From: RGIG3528 sp045616485
Lineage (GTDB): Bacteria; Bacillota; Clostridia; Lachnospirales; Lachnospiraceae
Direction of reading: 5' to 3'
NCBI GenBank assembly: GCA_045616485.1
Contig: JAZLGU010000035.1
Span: 20,293 to 84,292 of the forward strand
Length of the DNA stretch: 64,000 nucleotides
In this document: positions 17,194-26,185 of the stretch, one piece after another
Layout of the letters: each line of letters starts with the position of its first letter
How positions within the stretch are numbered: position 1 is the stretch's first letter
Notes under the pieces: generated by a model
Told to the model about the DNA's origin: nothing
Databases searched by the model: none
Seen by the model: the letters and a program-made list of their open reading frames with translations, nothing else
Made by a program: the position numbers and the translations under genes

Positions 17194-17232
17194 AAAAAAG
17201 TAGCGGATTATTCACAATCCGCTACTTTTTTT
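17194..17232. terminator. Bidirectional terminator between metG and lacI
   Basis: GTAGCGGATT (17200-17209) pairs with AATCCGCTAC (17216-17225), flanked by six A on one side and seven T on the other, so it works on both strands. The last codons and stop of the LacI gene lie inside the hairpin, so coding and termination share bases. Confidence 0.92.
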
Positions 17233-18215
17233 GTGCTATCTCTTTCTATTAATTTGGCGCGCAGTAACATTTTTGACATGGGGACTTCTCTTATCAGTCC
17301 ATCCAGCATGAACATAGCGCTTTTTCCCAGGTTGTTTCTGTCCTGACGGATAGTGGTCAGGGCGGGGTTCAGGGATGCTGCTATAGGCAGGTCATCGTAG
17401 CCTACGACAGATATATCTTCGGGTACTTTTTTGCCCAGGCGATTCAGCTCATTCAGAACACCTGAAGCGATAAGGTCTGAAGCACACACAATGGCGGTGG
17501 CTCCATTATCCAGGAAGCCCTGTACAAAATTCTTGGCACAGTCCGGTACATAATAGCCATAAGCTACCAGCGGCTCGTAGACTGTGAGACCGCACTCTTT
17601 GATGGCGTCTCTAAAAGCGATATTTCTTTCTTCGGACACCATGGAATTTTTAGATCCGTTAAGAAAGGCTATTTTTTTATGTCCCAGGGCAGCCAGATGT
17701 TTTACCGCCATGCCTACACCCTCATGGGAGTCAGTGCCTACATAGCCTACCTTCTCATTGCCCTCCAGATAGTTATCCAAAAGGACTGTAGGTACAGTGG
17801 TTTTCTGCAGCTGCTTTATCCAGTCGTCGTGGAGGGTAAAGCCTAGGAGAAAAGCGCCGGCATAGCCGTGACGCAGCATGTAGCTGTCGTATTTTTCCAG
17901 TGTACGGAAGGAAAGCTTACTGGGCTCAATAACGGCCTCCCAGTTGCGGTCGGCAGCAGCCTGTTTAAAGCCATTTACTATATCATATCCGAATTTCTCA
18001 ATGGTCTCAAATTCCATGTTGGAATCTTCAACGAAGATGCAGACCTTTCTGGCAGGCATCCTGCGGATTTTTTTAAGATTGTAGCCCATTTCCACGGCAG
18101 TATCCAGCACCAGCTGACGAGTCTCTGCTGATATATCATCTGCTCCATTAAGACCCTTGGATACTGTACTCATGGCCAAGCCAAGACGATCTGCAATATC
18201 TTTGATTGTTACCAT
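17208..18215 (-). CDS. LacI family transcriptional regulator
   Basis: DNA-binding repressor or activator sensing a sugar or related ligand. Residues 1-55 form the LacI headpiece: TIKDIADRLGLAMSTVSKGLNG is the helix-turn-helix plus hinge start, and ISAETRQLVLDTAVEMGYN completes it. Residues 60-330 are a periplasmic-binding-protein-like ligand domain, with the C-terminal segment TTIRQDRNNLG typical of the family. Its own promoter (18256-18284) carries an inverted repeat at the start point, which suggests autoregulation. It lies downstream of the flagellar operon behind a terminator. No sugar genes are adjacent, so its targets are unknown. Confidence 0.92.
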   Translation of the reverse strand: MVTIKDIADRLGLAMSTVSKGLNGADDISAETRQLVLDTAVEMGYNLKKIRRMPARKVCIFVEDSNMEFETIEKFGYDIVNGFKQAAADRNWEAVIEPSKLSFRTLEKYDSYMLRHGYAGAFLLGFTLHDDWIKQLQKTTVPTVLLDNYLEGNEKVGYVGTDSHEGVGMAVKHLAALGHKKIAFLNGSKNSMVSEERNIAFRDAIKECGLTVYEPLVAYGYYVPDCAKNFVQGFLDNGATAIVCASDLIASGVLNELNRLGKKVPEDISVVGYDDLPIAASLNPALTTIRQDRNNLGKSAMFMLDGLIREVPMSKMLLRAKLIERDSTKKVADCE

Positions 18216-18238
18216 ACATACCCCTAAATCACGAAATA

Positions 18239-18284
18239 AAACTAAAGTTTATATTATCTTACCTTTAAAGCTGTTATTTTGCAA
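18239..18284 (-). promoter_or_regulatory. lacI promoter with inverted repeat at the start point
   Basis: On minus, TTGCAA (18284-18279), 17-bp spacer, TAAGAT (18261-18256). Just downstream, 18239-18250 is AAACT-AA-AGTTT, an inverted repeat with 5-base arms at the expected transcription start. This is where a LacI-type repressor could block its own promoter. Confidence 0.55.
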
Positions 18285-18346
18285 GGTTTCAGTGAAAAAT
18301 GGTAGGTAAAAAAGGATATATTGCCATTTTCCCGTAAAAGAAGGTT

Positions 18347-18387
18347 GACCACCCGCCGGCGTCCAGGGATAACGCCATTAGGTGGTC
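18347..18387 (-). terminator. Probable terminator of the flagellin operon
   Basis: Outer arms GACCACC (18347-18353) and GGTGGTC (18381-18387), inner arms GGCGT (18358-18362) and ACGCC (18372-18376). On minus it is followed by AACCTTCTTTT, a weak T tract, so termination may be partial. Confidence 0.55.
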
Positions 18388-18418
18388 TGGGGAATAAACA
18401 TTTTAAGCGGCATATTTC

Positions 18419-18898
18419 CTATGCCATAAAACCTCTGTTGTAATCTCTGGGATCCACAAAGGTCTCATTTAAATAGCCTTTGCCATATGTAAGGCCTGCA
18501 TAAACAGACTGGGTATTTTTCATAAGTGGACCATTGGGGTCCAGGGCAGATATCCGGGCGAAGCTCTGGCGCAGGGGCGTAATAACTTGTTTTACACCCT
18601 CCAGGTGCTCTGCATTATTAGCTGCTGCAGCCTGGGAAAGCAGGCGGGCACAGTAAGAATAAAGCGCTGCCAGATTCATGGAGAGCTGGATGCTGAAGTC
18701 CAGGCAGTCAGTAAGCTCATGGATAAATAATGTGGCATGGTGAATGCTCTTTCGATACTCTTCAAAGTCGCCGTTAGCATGAGCCTGTTCTGCATTTTTA
18801 ATATCGGTAAGAATCACGTCGTAAAGTATTACCACCAGATCTACGGAATTGGCAGAAGAGACTCTTAGAGTGAAATCCTTAATTTCTTCATTGGTCAT
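18419..18898 (-). CDS. fliS: Flagellin-specific export chaperone FliS
   Basis: Small helical cytoplasmic chaperone that holds the flagellin C-terminus and prevents polymerisation before export. The 159-aa product has the FliS pattern: LVVILYDVILTDIKNAEQA near the N-terminus, a middle FIHELTDCLDFS helix, and LYSYCARLLSQAA, the family's conserved LY.Y helix. It is somewhat longer than typical (about 125-135 aa), with an extra tail ending RDYNRGFMA. It starts 13 bp after fliC on the same strand, the standard pairing. Confidence 0.88.
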   Translation of the reverse strand: MTNEEIKDFTLRVSSANSVDLVVILYDVILTDIKNAEQAHANGDFEEYRKSIHHATLFIHELTDCLDFSIQLSMNLAALYSYCARLLSQAAAANNAEHLEGVKQVITPLRQSFARISALDPNGPLMKNTQSVYAGLTYGKGYLNETFVDPRDYNRGFMA

Positions 18899-18911
18899 AA
18901 TTTAGAAGTCC

Positions 18912-20360
18912 TTATCTCTGCAGCAGATTGAGCACATTCTGAGGCTGCTCGTTGGCCTGGGACAGCATGGAAGTAGCTGCCTGCACCAGTACCTGCATCT
19001 GAGTGTAATTAGTCATTTCGCTGGCCATATCAGTATCAATTACTCGGGAAAGTGCCTCGGTCAGATTCTCGGCAGAGGTGTCCAGATTCTTGATAGAGTG
19101 ATCCAGTCTGTTTTCGTAAGCACCGAGCTTGGCACGGATAGAGGATATCTCTATAACAGCCTTGTTAAACATGGTGATAGCCTCGGAAGCTCCGGACTGG
19201 GTGCTGATGTCGGCATTGTTGATCATAAGGGTAGTGGTATCTACACGAGGTATACGCACTTCCATGGTCTGGCCTTCGTTGGCACCTATCTGAAGAGTCA
19301 TGGGGCCTGCAGACAGTACAGTTACCGTAACATCTCCTGTGAAGCCCTCGTCTACTTTAAATATCATGGAAAAACCGTTTCTGTCGTTTACTGTAATGTA
19401 ATCGCCATCAACAGTGGCTGTAGCGGTCTTTGTAAAGCCTGAGCCTACAGATGTATCCAGAGTGACTACAGAGTCGGAGCCGTAGCTGGTGGTGCCTGCA
19501 GTGGAAATACCAAGCGCAGCAGCCAGCTGAGGGTCGGAGCAGCTGATCTTAAGCTCAGAGTCATCGCCGTAGTCAAGATTTACTATGGTGAGATATGAAT
19601 CGGCAAGATTGGCCAAAGCATCGGAAGTAGATATAGTCTCATACTTACCGGGAGCTGAATTGTCAGCGGTAGTATTGGATAAACCTATGTAAATATTGGA
19701 GCCTGCGCCGGTAGTAAGCTTGGATATCATAGTGTCCAGATCGTCGCCGGCTTCAATTTTAATGGCCTGATCATTAATATACACATAGCCCTCTGCAGGA
19801 GCAGTAGTGGCAGTCAGCTTGGAGCGGTAGGATGCCTGTGAAGGAGAGCCGGCTACAGTAAGAGAATAGCTGCGTACCTCTACTGTATCTGATAAAGATA
19901 CAAGGCTGACCTGAGACTCACTGGAGTAGGAACGGCGATCCACTGTACCATCCAAAAGAGTCTTTGTGTTGAATTCAGTAGTAGTGGATATTCTATCGAT
20001 CTCTACCATCAGCTGGTCTACTTCATCCTGAAGTGTGCTGCGGTCTTCATCGGTCATGGTACCGTTGGCTGCCTGTACCGCCAGCTGTCTCATACGCTGT
20101 ACCATTTCCTCTACTTCAATCAGTGCGCCTTCAGCTGTCTGAATAACAGAAATACCGTCGGAGGCATTTCTGGAAGCCTGGTTGAGGCCTGCGATCTGAG
20201 TTTTCATTTTTTCTGAAATAGCAAGGCCTGCAGCGTCATCAGCGGCACGATTTATTCTATAGCCTGTAGAAAGTCGCTGAATGGCATTCTGCAGAGCGTC
20301 ATTGTTCTGAGCTAAAATGTTATTTACCTTGAGGGCGGGAATGTTGTGATTAATACGCAT
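18912..20360 (-). CDS. fliC: Flagellin
   Basis: Filament subunit, exported by the flagellar type III system. The 482-aa protein has the conserved D0/D1 N-terminus (MRINHNIPAL, LSTGYRINRAADDAAG, SEKMKTQI) and the matching C-terminus (DTDMASEMTNYT, AATSMLSQANEQPQNVLNLLQR with the terminal LLQR). Residues 140-390 are the exposed variable part, rich in Ser and Thr. O-glycosylation there is plausible, and the glycosyltransferases at 1-7.8 kb are candidates, but nothing in the sequence proves it. AGGAGG lies before the ATG. The gene is in an operon behind a sigma-D-like promoter and followed by fliS. Confidence 0.97.
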   Translation of the reverse strand: MRINHNIPALKVNNILAQNNDALQNAIQRLSTGYRINRAADDAAGLAISEKMKTQIAGLNQASRNASDGISVIQTAEGALIEVEEMVQRMRQLAVQAANGTMTDEDRSTLQDEVDQLMVEIDRISTTTEFNTKTLLDGTVDRRSYSSESQVSLVSLSDTVEVRSYSLTVAGSPSQASYRSKLTATTAPAEGYVYINDQAIKIEAGDDLDTMISKLTTGAGSNIYIGLSNTTADNSAPGKYETISTSDALANLADSYLTIVNLDYGDDSELKISCSDPQLAAALGISTAGTTSYGSDSVVTLDTSVGSGFTKTATATVDGDYITVNDRNGFSMIFKVDEGFTGDVTVTVLSAGPMTLQIGANEGQTMEVRIPRVDTTTLMINNADISTQSGASEAITMFNKAVIEISSIRAKLGAYENRLDHSIKNLDTSAENLTEALSRVIDTDMASEMTNYTQMQVLVQAATSMLSQANEQPQNVLNLLQR

Positions 20361-20376
20361 TTAAAAACCTCCTGCG

Positions 20377-23300
20377 TTAATTTTGCCTGTCTGCCTGACT
20401 TACGTGTAAAACAAAGGTTTTCGCTACTCTGTATAGTGTGGCAGACGAGCTTGTAGTAGTGGCACTTCCCTGTGAGTCTTTGTAGATTCCTTCTGTCTGA
20501 TAGCTGTATTTTTCAGCAGCTACCTCTTCGGCACCATAGTAAATGGAGCCTATTTCTATGCCTCGACCTGCAAAATCTGCAAAAAGATTCAGCTGGCGAT
20601 CTTTTAGAAGAGTCATACCTTCTTTGGTAGTACTCTTTATAAAGCATTTAAGTTTATTATCTTCCAAAGAGGCGTCCAAAGAAACGGTTCCCAGGTGGGC
20701 GGTAGGGATATTAACCATTACCTTGCTTAATGCGGCCTCTTCATTGCTAAGGACGGTGACAGACATATTGACGATGTCTTCTCCCGTGTCCACGGGAATC
20801 TGATAAAATTCGCGTTTTGACAGTCTGTTCATAAAGCGGACGCTGCTATCCATCCTTTTAAGAGCCTTTATGTCCAGCCTGCTCACTGCGCTGTCACGCT
20901 GGAGAGTGCTTTTAAGTGCTTTTGTGGTATCTGCAAAATCACCATATGCCTTCTCCATGGATTCTTTTGATTCCAGGGCCTCGGTGAAATCGGGAAGCTC
21001 TGCCTCCTCGCCCGTATCCATCCGCATAAATCTCTTCCAGTCCTTAAAAATATCGGTGTTTCCTGCCAAAAGATCCTTAGCGGCTGCGATATTTTCCATG
21101 GTAGTAATGATATTAAAATCCTCCAGAAAACGGGTGGCATTTTCACCGTTTGCAGCTATATCCTGCAGATCTCTTACCCATTCTTCGGCAGTGCGATGAT
21201 AATCTGTAGACATAGCCTTTACTTCTTTATCGGCAGATTCGGTCAGATTATTTAGAAGCTCTGCGTCAGGTCCCTGACTGCTGCCAAGGCCTGCCTTAAT
21301 CTTATTTTCGATTCGGTCCACATCTGTGGATAATTTTGCCAGATTACTGAAGGTATCGTTGATAAAATTGTCGCTTCCAATAGCTTTTCCGGTACGTACA
21401 GCTGTTAAAAGCCCCTTTAATGTGGGCTCTTCGCCACGTTTAAAGATGCCGCCTACTGCCATTTCTTCCTTGTCTTCTATCTGATGCAGGGCTTTGTAGA
21501 TGGCTACATAGGCCTCGCGCTCATCTTTTGAAAGATTTTTGCGGCTTTCCAGATTGACCAGGAAATTGGAATAGCTGTCATCATTTTTGATGCCTTCCTG
21601 CTCCTTTAGGTCGGTTATTTTATCCAGCAGCTCATCCAAATTTTTTTCCAGAGGATTGATGCCATCTCTGATCATTCTGACGGTCACGGCAGGATGCAGC
21701 TCCTTAAGTACTGACTGGAGTTTTTCGTCATAAGCAGCCACCTTGCCCAGATTTTCTCTGTTAATCTCAGCTTCAGCATAGCCCAGAATACGGGCTGCTC
21801 TGCGGGTGGCTTCATTGACTTCGATGTCGTTCTGCTTTATAAGGGAGTCGACATTTTGTACTGCCTTTGTAAAAGAATCGCCATACTTTTTATCGGGACT
21901 GGTCATTACAGTCTCAAAGGTATGGGAAAAACGGTTGAAATTGCTATTCTTAAACTCCTGACCCTGAGTGTTCAGCTGATTCATGGTAATGCTGTCAGCC
22001 TTGTCTACTGTGGTGTAGATAAGGGTGGCAGGCATTTCCTTTATTCCTTCCAGGATGTCTGTCGTCTGCTTAAGTAAAGACAGATCCTCTTCTGTATACT
22101 GCCCCTTGGCAATACCCGCCTGAGTAAAGAAGTCTGAGAAAAAGCGATTTTCCAGCACTTTCAGGCTGTCGATAAGGCGGTTCATGGAGACTGTATCTAT
22201 GCGAATACCCTCTTTTTCCAGTCGGAAAGCGGCTTCGAAGGTCATTTTTGCCTTGATTTCTTCCAACTGTCTGCGGGCTCTTATGGAGGCAGCCTGTCCG
22301 ACACCGCTGCCACTAAAGTCCTCCAGAAGTCTGGACGCTTCAGGGCTATGGTTATCTACTTCATCCTGGGCCTTGTGGAGGTCTGACAATGACAGATTGA
22401 CATCGTTGGCAGTCTTTGCTCCTGTGCGCTCCATATTTTGAGCGACGGCAACATTGACAGCAGTATCGCTGACTTTACCGGTGTTTTGTACTATGGATCT
22501 TACCTGCTGAGCGCTGGCGGACAGAAGATTCATCTGCTTTGGATCCTGGCCTACGCTTATGGCATCGCAGGCTTTGGTAAGGATATCCTCATCTCCCAGC
22601 TTTATTTTTGTAATCTGAGCATAAGCCTTAAGATTCTCGGCAGTTAAGGGAATATCTTTTTTAATGAAATCCTGGGCCGCAGCGTTCATTTCGCGATTAT
22701 TTTTAAGACCTGCTTGGAAAAGGAGGTGAGTCACTGTAGGCTCCAGCTGCTTCCAGGCGTCTTCAGATAAAGGACGTTCCTTTTTATTAAGGCTGCTATA
22801 CGCCGTGCGGGCCTCTGCTATATTTTCAAGAGTAGGAGCCAGCCTGTTTCTTATTAAGTATTCAGCTTCATCCTTGGATACGCGGGTGTCGGGACCGGAG
22901 AGCTGGATGGCCTCGGCTACTCTTTCCATGTTGGCCTTGGTCAGGGGAAGATTGGCTTTAATAAGCTTTTCTGCAATGCGTTCTGCATTGGGATTATTAG
23001 GAAGGGCGGCCACAGCCTGAGCTATTATGGCAGCCTGTCTGTTTTCCATATCTTCTATCTGCCCCGCCTGAGCTTCAGCGAACATTTCTTTTTGCATCTT
23101 TATGCGATCCAAAGCAGCCTGCATGGCTTCGGCAGTCATGGAAAAAATGTCAAAGCCTTCATTTATCAGCATTTCCATGTCGTCAGCTGTCATGCGGTCG
23201 GAAGTGTCTTCCAGGCGCTCCTGATTTTTTTCTGCGTCGGTACGGTTGTCGGCCTTTTCAAGGATGCTTTCTTCATTGCCAACATTTTTTGTGTAAAGCT

Positions 23301-23493
23301 CTGATTGGAGGGCGGAGTCACCTACCTCCTGATTTTCAAAAGCTGCTTCCAGTGAGCCTTTGAATGCGGTCTCTTTTGCGCCTTTTACAGGAGCTCCGAT
23401 TTTCTTTAAAGCTTCCTCAAGAGCAGCACCGTTGCTGGTCTTTGGACCGCCGTTTCCATATGCATTTATGGCATTTTGTATATTCATAAGCAC
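20377..23493 (-). CDS. Large helical protein of the flagellin operon with FliK-like C-terminal domain
   Basis: Function not established. The 1038-aa soluble protein has no signal peptide or membrane segment and is mostly acidic alpha-helix built from loosely repeated blocks of about 70-80 residues. These contain PLTKANMERVAEA and PLTAENLKAYAQI, typical of an uncharacterised Lachnospiraceae flagellar-locus family (perhaps DUF6240; not checked). The last 110 residues read like the FliK/hook-length-control C-domain: VSMTVL-type strand, HLGTVSLDASLEDNKLKCFIKS, then GMTLLKDRQLNLFADFAGRGIEIGS. It is first in the fliC-fliS operon, 16 bp before fliC, under a sigma-D-like promoter, so it is made with late flagellar proteins. 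A hook-ruler or filament-associated role is inference. The start is the ATG at 23493 or the one two codons in. Confidence 0.7.
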   Translation of the reverse strand: MLMNIQNAINAYGNGGPKTSNGAALEEALKKIGAPVKGAKETAFKGSLEAAFENQEVGDSALQSELYTKNVGNEESILEKADNRTDAEKNQERLEDTSDRMTADDMEMLINEGFDIFSMTAEAMQAALDRIKMQKEMFAEAQAGQIEDMENRQAAIIAQAVAALPNNPNAERIAEKLIKANLPLTKANMERVAEAIQLSGPDTRVSKDEAEYLIRNRLAPTLENIAEARTAYSSLNKKERPLSEDAWKQLEPTVTHLLFQAGLKNNREMNAAAQDFIKKDIPLTAENLKAYAQITKIKLGDEDILTKACDAISVGQDPKQMNLLSASAQQVRSIVQNTGKVSDTAVNVAVAQNMERTGAKTANDVNLSLSDLHKAQDEVDNHSPEASRLLEDFSGSGVGQAASIRARRQLEEIKAKMTFEAAFRLEKEGIRIDTVSMNRLIDSLKVLENRFFSDFFTQAGIAKGQYTEEDLSLLKQTTDILEGIKEMPATLIYTTVDKADSITMNQLNTQGQEFKNSNFNRFSHTFETVMTSPDKKYGDSFTKAVQNVDSLIKQNDIEVNEATRRAARILGYAEAEINRENLGKVAAYDEKLQSVLKELHPAVTVRMIRDGINPLEKNLDELLDKITDLKEQEGIKNDDSYSNFLVNLESRKNLSKDEREAYVAIYKALHQIEDKEEMAVGGIFKRGEEPTLKGLLTAVRTGKAIGSDNFINDTFSNLAKLSTDVDRIENKIKAGLGSSQGPDAELLNNLTESADKEVKAMSTDYHRTAEEWVRDLQDIAANGENATRFLEDFNIITTMENIAAAKDLLAGNTDIFKDWKRFMRMDTGEEAELPDFTEALESKESMEKAYGDFADTTKALKSTLQRDSAVSRLDIKALKRMDSSVRFMNRLSKREFYQIPVDTGEDIVNMSVTVLSNEEAALSKVMVNIPTAHLGTVSLDASLEDNKLKCFIKSTTKEGMTLLKDRQLNLFADFAGRGIEIGSIYYGAEEVAAEKYSYQTEGIYKDSQGSATTTSSSATLYRVAKTFVLHVSQADRQN

Positions 23494-23553
23494 CTCGAAA
23501 AAACATGCCTTTTCACTTGATTTAGGGTGCAGGATATAAACCCTGCGTTTTCT

Positions 23554-23580
23554 ATATCGACCAAAAAGTCCATTTTCTTA
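23554..23580 (-). promoter_or_regulatory. Sigma-D/sigma-28 (FliA-type) flagellar promoter
   Basis: On minus, TAAG (23580-23577), 15-bp spacer, GTCGATAT (23561-23554), compared with the Firmicutes sigma-D consensus TAAA-N15-CCGATAT. It is placed 60 bases before the first gene of the flagellin operon. A leader hairpin GCAGG/CCTGC (23528-23545) follows. Confidence 0.8.
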
Positions 23581-23638
23581 AGTAGAGGCTGTTGGAAAGG
23601 GCTGATCCATCTTTCTTAAAATTAATAGGGGAAACACA

Positions 23639-23666
23639 TTGATAATTTATTTGAAAGTGTTATAAT
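23639..23666 (+). promoter_or_regulatory. Predicted promoter of glgCD
   Basis: TTGATA (23639-23644), 16-bp spacer, TATAAT (23661-23666), giving a leader of about 80 bases before the GTG start of glgC. Confidence 0.65.
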
Positions 23667-23751
23667 TAAAATTGGTAATGAGGTATTTTGGGTGCTTTTA
23701 GAGGGTTATGTTGTTTATGCAGAAAATATATAGACATCAGGAGGACGCGGC

Positions 23752-25023
23752 GTGATAAAAAAAGAAATGATAGCAATGCTGCTGGCCGGCGGCCAAGGCT
23801 CCAGATTGGGAGTTTTAACGTCGTCCATAGCTAAGCCGGCAGTTTCTTTCGGTGGAAAGTACCGTATTATTGACTTTCCTTTGAGCAACTGCATCAATTC
23901 CGGAATAGATACTGTTGGTGTTCTGACTCAGTATCAGCCATTGCGATTAAACACACATATCGGTATCGGTATTCCTTGGGACCTGGACAGAAATGTAGGC
24001 GGTGTTTCCATTCTTCCACCATATGAGAAGAGCGTAAATACTGAGTGGTATACCGGTACAGCCAATGCCATTTATCAGAATCTTAAGTATATGGAGTATT
24101 ATAATCCCGAGTACGTGCTTATATTGGGTGGAGACCATATATATAAGATGGATTACGAGATGGTATTGGATTACCATAAGGCACACAATGCAGATATAAC
24201 TTTAGCTACCATCCCTGTTCCTATTGAGGAGGCCAGCAGGTTTGGAGTTGTGATTACGGACCAAGAGGGCCGTATAGAGGAGTTTGAAGAAAAGCCGGCT
24301 CACCCCAGATCCAATCTGGCATCTATGGGTATTTACATATTTAACTGGAGCGTTTTAAGGGAGTCCTTACTTGCCCTTAAAGATCAGCCCGGATGCGATT
24401 TCGGCAAGCATATTATTCCTTACTGCCACAGTAATGGCAAAAGGATTTTCGCATATACATTTACAGGCTACTGGAAGGATGTAGGTACACTGCAGTCCTA
24501 CTGGGAGTCCAACATGGAGCTTATCGACCTGATTCCTGTATTTAATCTTTATGAGGAGTTTTGGAAGATATACACCAAGACAGATATTATTACACCTTCC
24601 TACATCGGTGACAATGCAGTAATAGAGCGGGCGCTGGTGAGCGAGGGCGCTGAGGTCTACGGTGAGGTATACAATTCCATTCTGGGGCCCGGCGTCGTCA
24701 TAGGAAAAGGTACTGTGGTCCGTGACTCCATCATTATGGCGGGTACAGTCATAGGAGATGACTGCCGCGTGACCAAGGCCATTATCGCTGAGAGCTGCAC
24801 TGTCGGAGACAGGGTAGTGATAGGTGAAGGTGAAGAAAAAGAGAATAAGTGGAAGCCTTCCGTATATACAGACGGTATCGTGACTATAGGTGAGCCGTCG
24901 GTTATTCCTTCAGATGTTTCCATTGGCAAAAATACTGCTATTTCAGGTCCTACTACTATAGAGGATTATCCGGATGGCAGGCTGGAGTCAGGTGAAAACA
25001 TTATCAAGGGAGGTGACATGTAA
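23752..25023 (+). CDS. glgC: Glucose-1-phosphate adenylyltransferase, catalytic subunit
   Basis: Makes ADP-glucose from glucose-1-phosphate and ATP, the first committed step of glycogen synthesis. The 423-aa protein has LLAGGQGSRLG (nucleotide loop), GTANAIYQN, ILGGDHIYKMDY with the catalytic Asp, EEKPAHPRSNLASMG, and the YWKDVGTLQSYWE sugar-phosphate site. A left-handed beta-helix fills the C-terminal third. It starts with GTG at 23752 behind AGGAGG. Its TAA overlaps the glgD ATG by one base, so the two are translationally coupled as subunits of one enzyme. Confidence 0.96.
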   Translation: MIKKEMIAMLLAGGQGSRLGVLTSSIAKPAVSFGGKYRIIDFPLSNCINSGIDTVGVLTQYQPLRLNTHIGIGIPWDLDRNVGGVSILPPYEKSVNTEWYTGTANAIYQNLKYMEYYNPEYVLILGGDHIYKMDYEMVLDYHKAHNADITLATIPVPIEEASRFGVVITDQEGRIEEFEEKPAHPRSNLASMGIYIFNWSVLRESLLALKDQPGCDFGKHIIPYCHSNGKRIFAYTFTGYWKDVGTLQSYWESNMELIDLIPVFNLYEEFWKIYTKTDIITPSYIGDNAVIERALVSEGAEVYGEVYNSILGPGVVIGKGTVVRDSIIMAGTVIGDDCRVTKAIIAESCTVGDRVVIGEGEEKENKWKPSVYTDGIVTIGEPSVIPSDVSIGKNTAISGPTTIEDYPDGRLESGENIIKGGDM

Positions 25024-26153
25024 TGAGAGCAATAGGTATTATTCTTGCTGGTGGTAACAGTACTAAAATGAGAGAGCTTTCCAATAAGCGTGCCATCTCA
25101 GCCATGCCTATAGGCGGCAGCTACAGAGCCATCGACTTTACACTTTCCAATATGAGCAATTCTCATGTTCAGAAAGTAGCAGTACTTACACAGTACAATT
25201 CCAGATCTTTAAATGAACATCTTTCATCTTCCAAGTGGTGGGATTTCGGTCGTAAACAGGGTGGACTTTTTGTTTTCACTCCTACCATCACACCGGAGAA
25301 CAGCTACTGGTATCAGGGTACAGCTGATGCCATAGCCCAGAATTTATCATTCCTTAAAAACAGCCATGAGCCTTATGTTGTTATCGCTTCCGGCGATTGC
25401 ATCTACAAGATGGATTACAATAAGGTGCTGGAGTATCATATAGCTAAGAGAGCGGATCTTACTGTTGTTACACGTAAGATGCCGGAGTCAGAGGACGTAT
25501 CCCGTTTCGGACTTGTAAGTGTAGATGAAAACATGCGTATCATCGACATGGAAGAGAAGCCTCTGGTGACTAAGTCTCATCGTATTTCCACCGGCGTTTA
25601 TATCATTCGCCGCAGACAGCTTATTGATCTTTTAGAAAAGGCCATGGAAGAGGACAGAAATGATCTGGTCTCTGACATTATTATTCGTTATAAAGATGTA
25701 AAGCATATTTATGCTTATGACATGGAAGGCTACTGGGCCAACATAGCCACAGTAGACGCATACTTCCAGGCCAACAAGGATTTCCTTAAAAAGGAGATCC
25801 ACGATTACTTCTTCAAGGAGTATCCTGATGTTTACTCCAAGATAGACGATAATCCTCCTGCGAAATACAATCCCGGAGCCAAGGTGAGTCATTCCCTTGT
25901 ATCCAGTGGATGTATAATAAATGGCGTTATAGACGACTCCGTACTTTTTAAAAAGGTTTACGTAGGTAATAATTGTACCATCAAGAATTCAATTATTCTT
26001 AATGATGTACATATTGGCGATAATACCTACATTGAGAATTGTATCGTAGAGAGCAGAGATACAATTAAGCCGAACTCCACTTATATAGGTGAAAATGGTG
26101 AAGTCAAGGTAGTTGTTGTTAAGGGAGACCGACTAAAGATTGGAAGCGTTTAG
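25023..26153 (+). CDS. glgD: Glucose-1-phosphate adenylyltransferase regulatory subunit GlgD
   Basis: Partner of GlgC in Firmicutes. Heteromers are more active than GlgC alone, and GlgD itself is usually inactive. The 376-aa protein keeps the fold but its catalytic motifs have drifted. The loop GGQGSRL of GlgC is replaced by GGNSTKM, and GGDHIYKMDY by SGDCIYKMDY. YWANIATVDAYFQAN stands where YWKDVGTLQSYWE is in GlgC. The C-terminal beta-helix is present. Coupling by a TAATG overlap fits equal production of the two subunits. Confidence 0.94.
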   Translation: MRAIGIILAGGNSTKMRELSNKRAISAMPIGGSYRAIDFTLSNMSNSHVQKVAVLTQYNSRSLNEHLSSSKWWDFGRKQGGLFVFTPTITPENSYWYQGTADAIAQNLSFLKNSHEPYVVIASGDCIYKMDYNKVLEYHIAKRADLTVVTRKMPESEDVSRFGLVSVDENMRIIDMEEKPLVTKSHRISTGVYIIRRRQLIDLLEKAMEEDRNDLVSDIIIRYKDVKHIYAYDMEGYWANIATVDAYFQANKDFLKKEIHDYFFKEYPDVYSKIDDNPPAKYNPGAKVSHSLVSSGCIINGVIDDSVLFKKVYVGNNCTIKNSIILNDVHIGDNTYIENCIVESRDTIKPNSTYIGENGEVKVVVVKGDRLKIGSV

Positions 26154-26185
26154 AAACCAGTAATTTTTAAAGGAGAGTTATTTTT

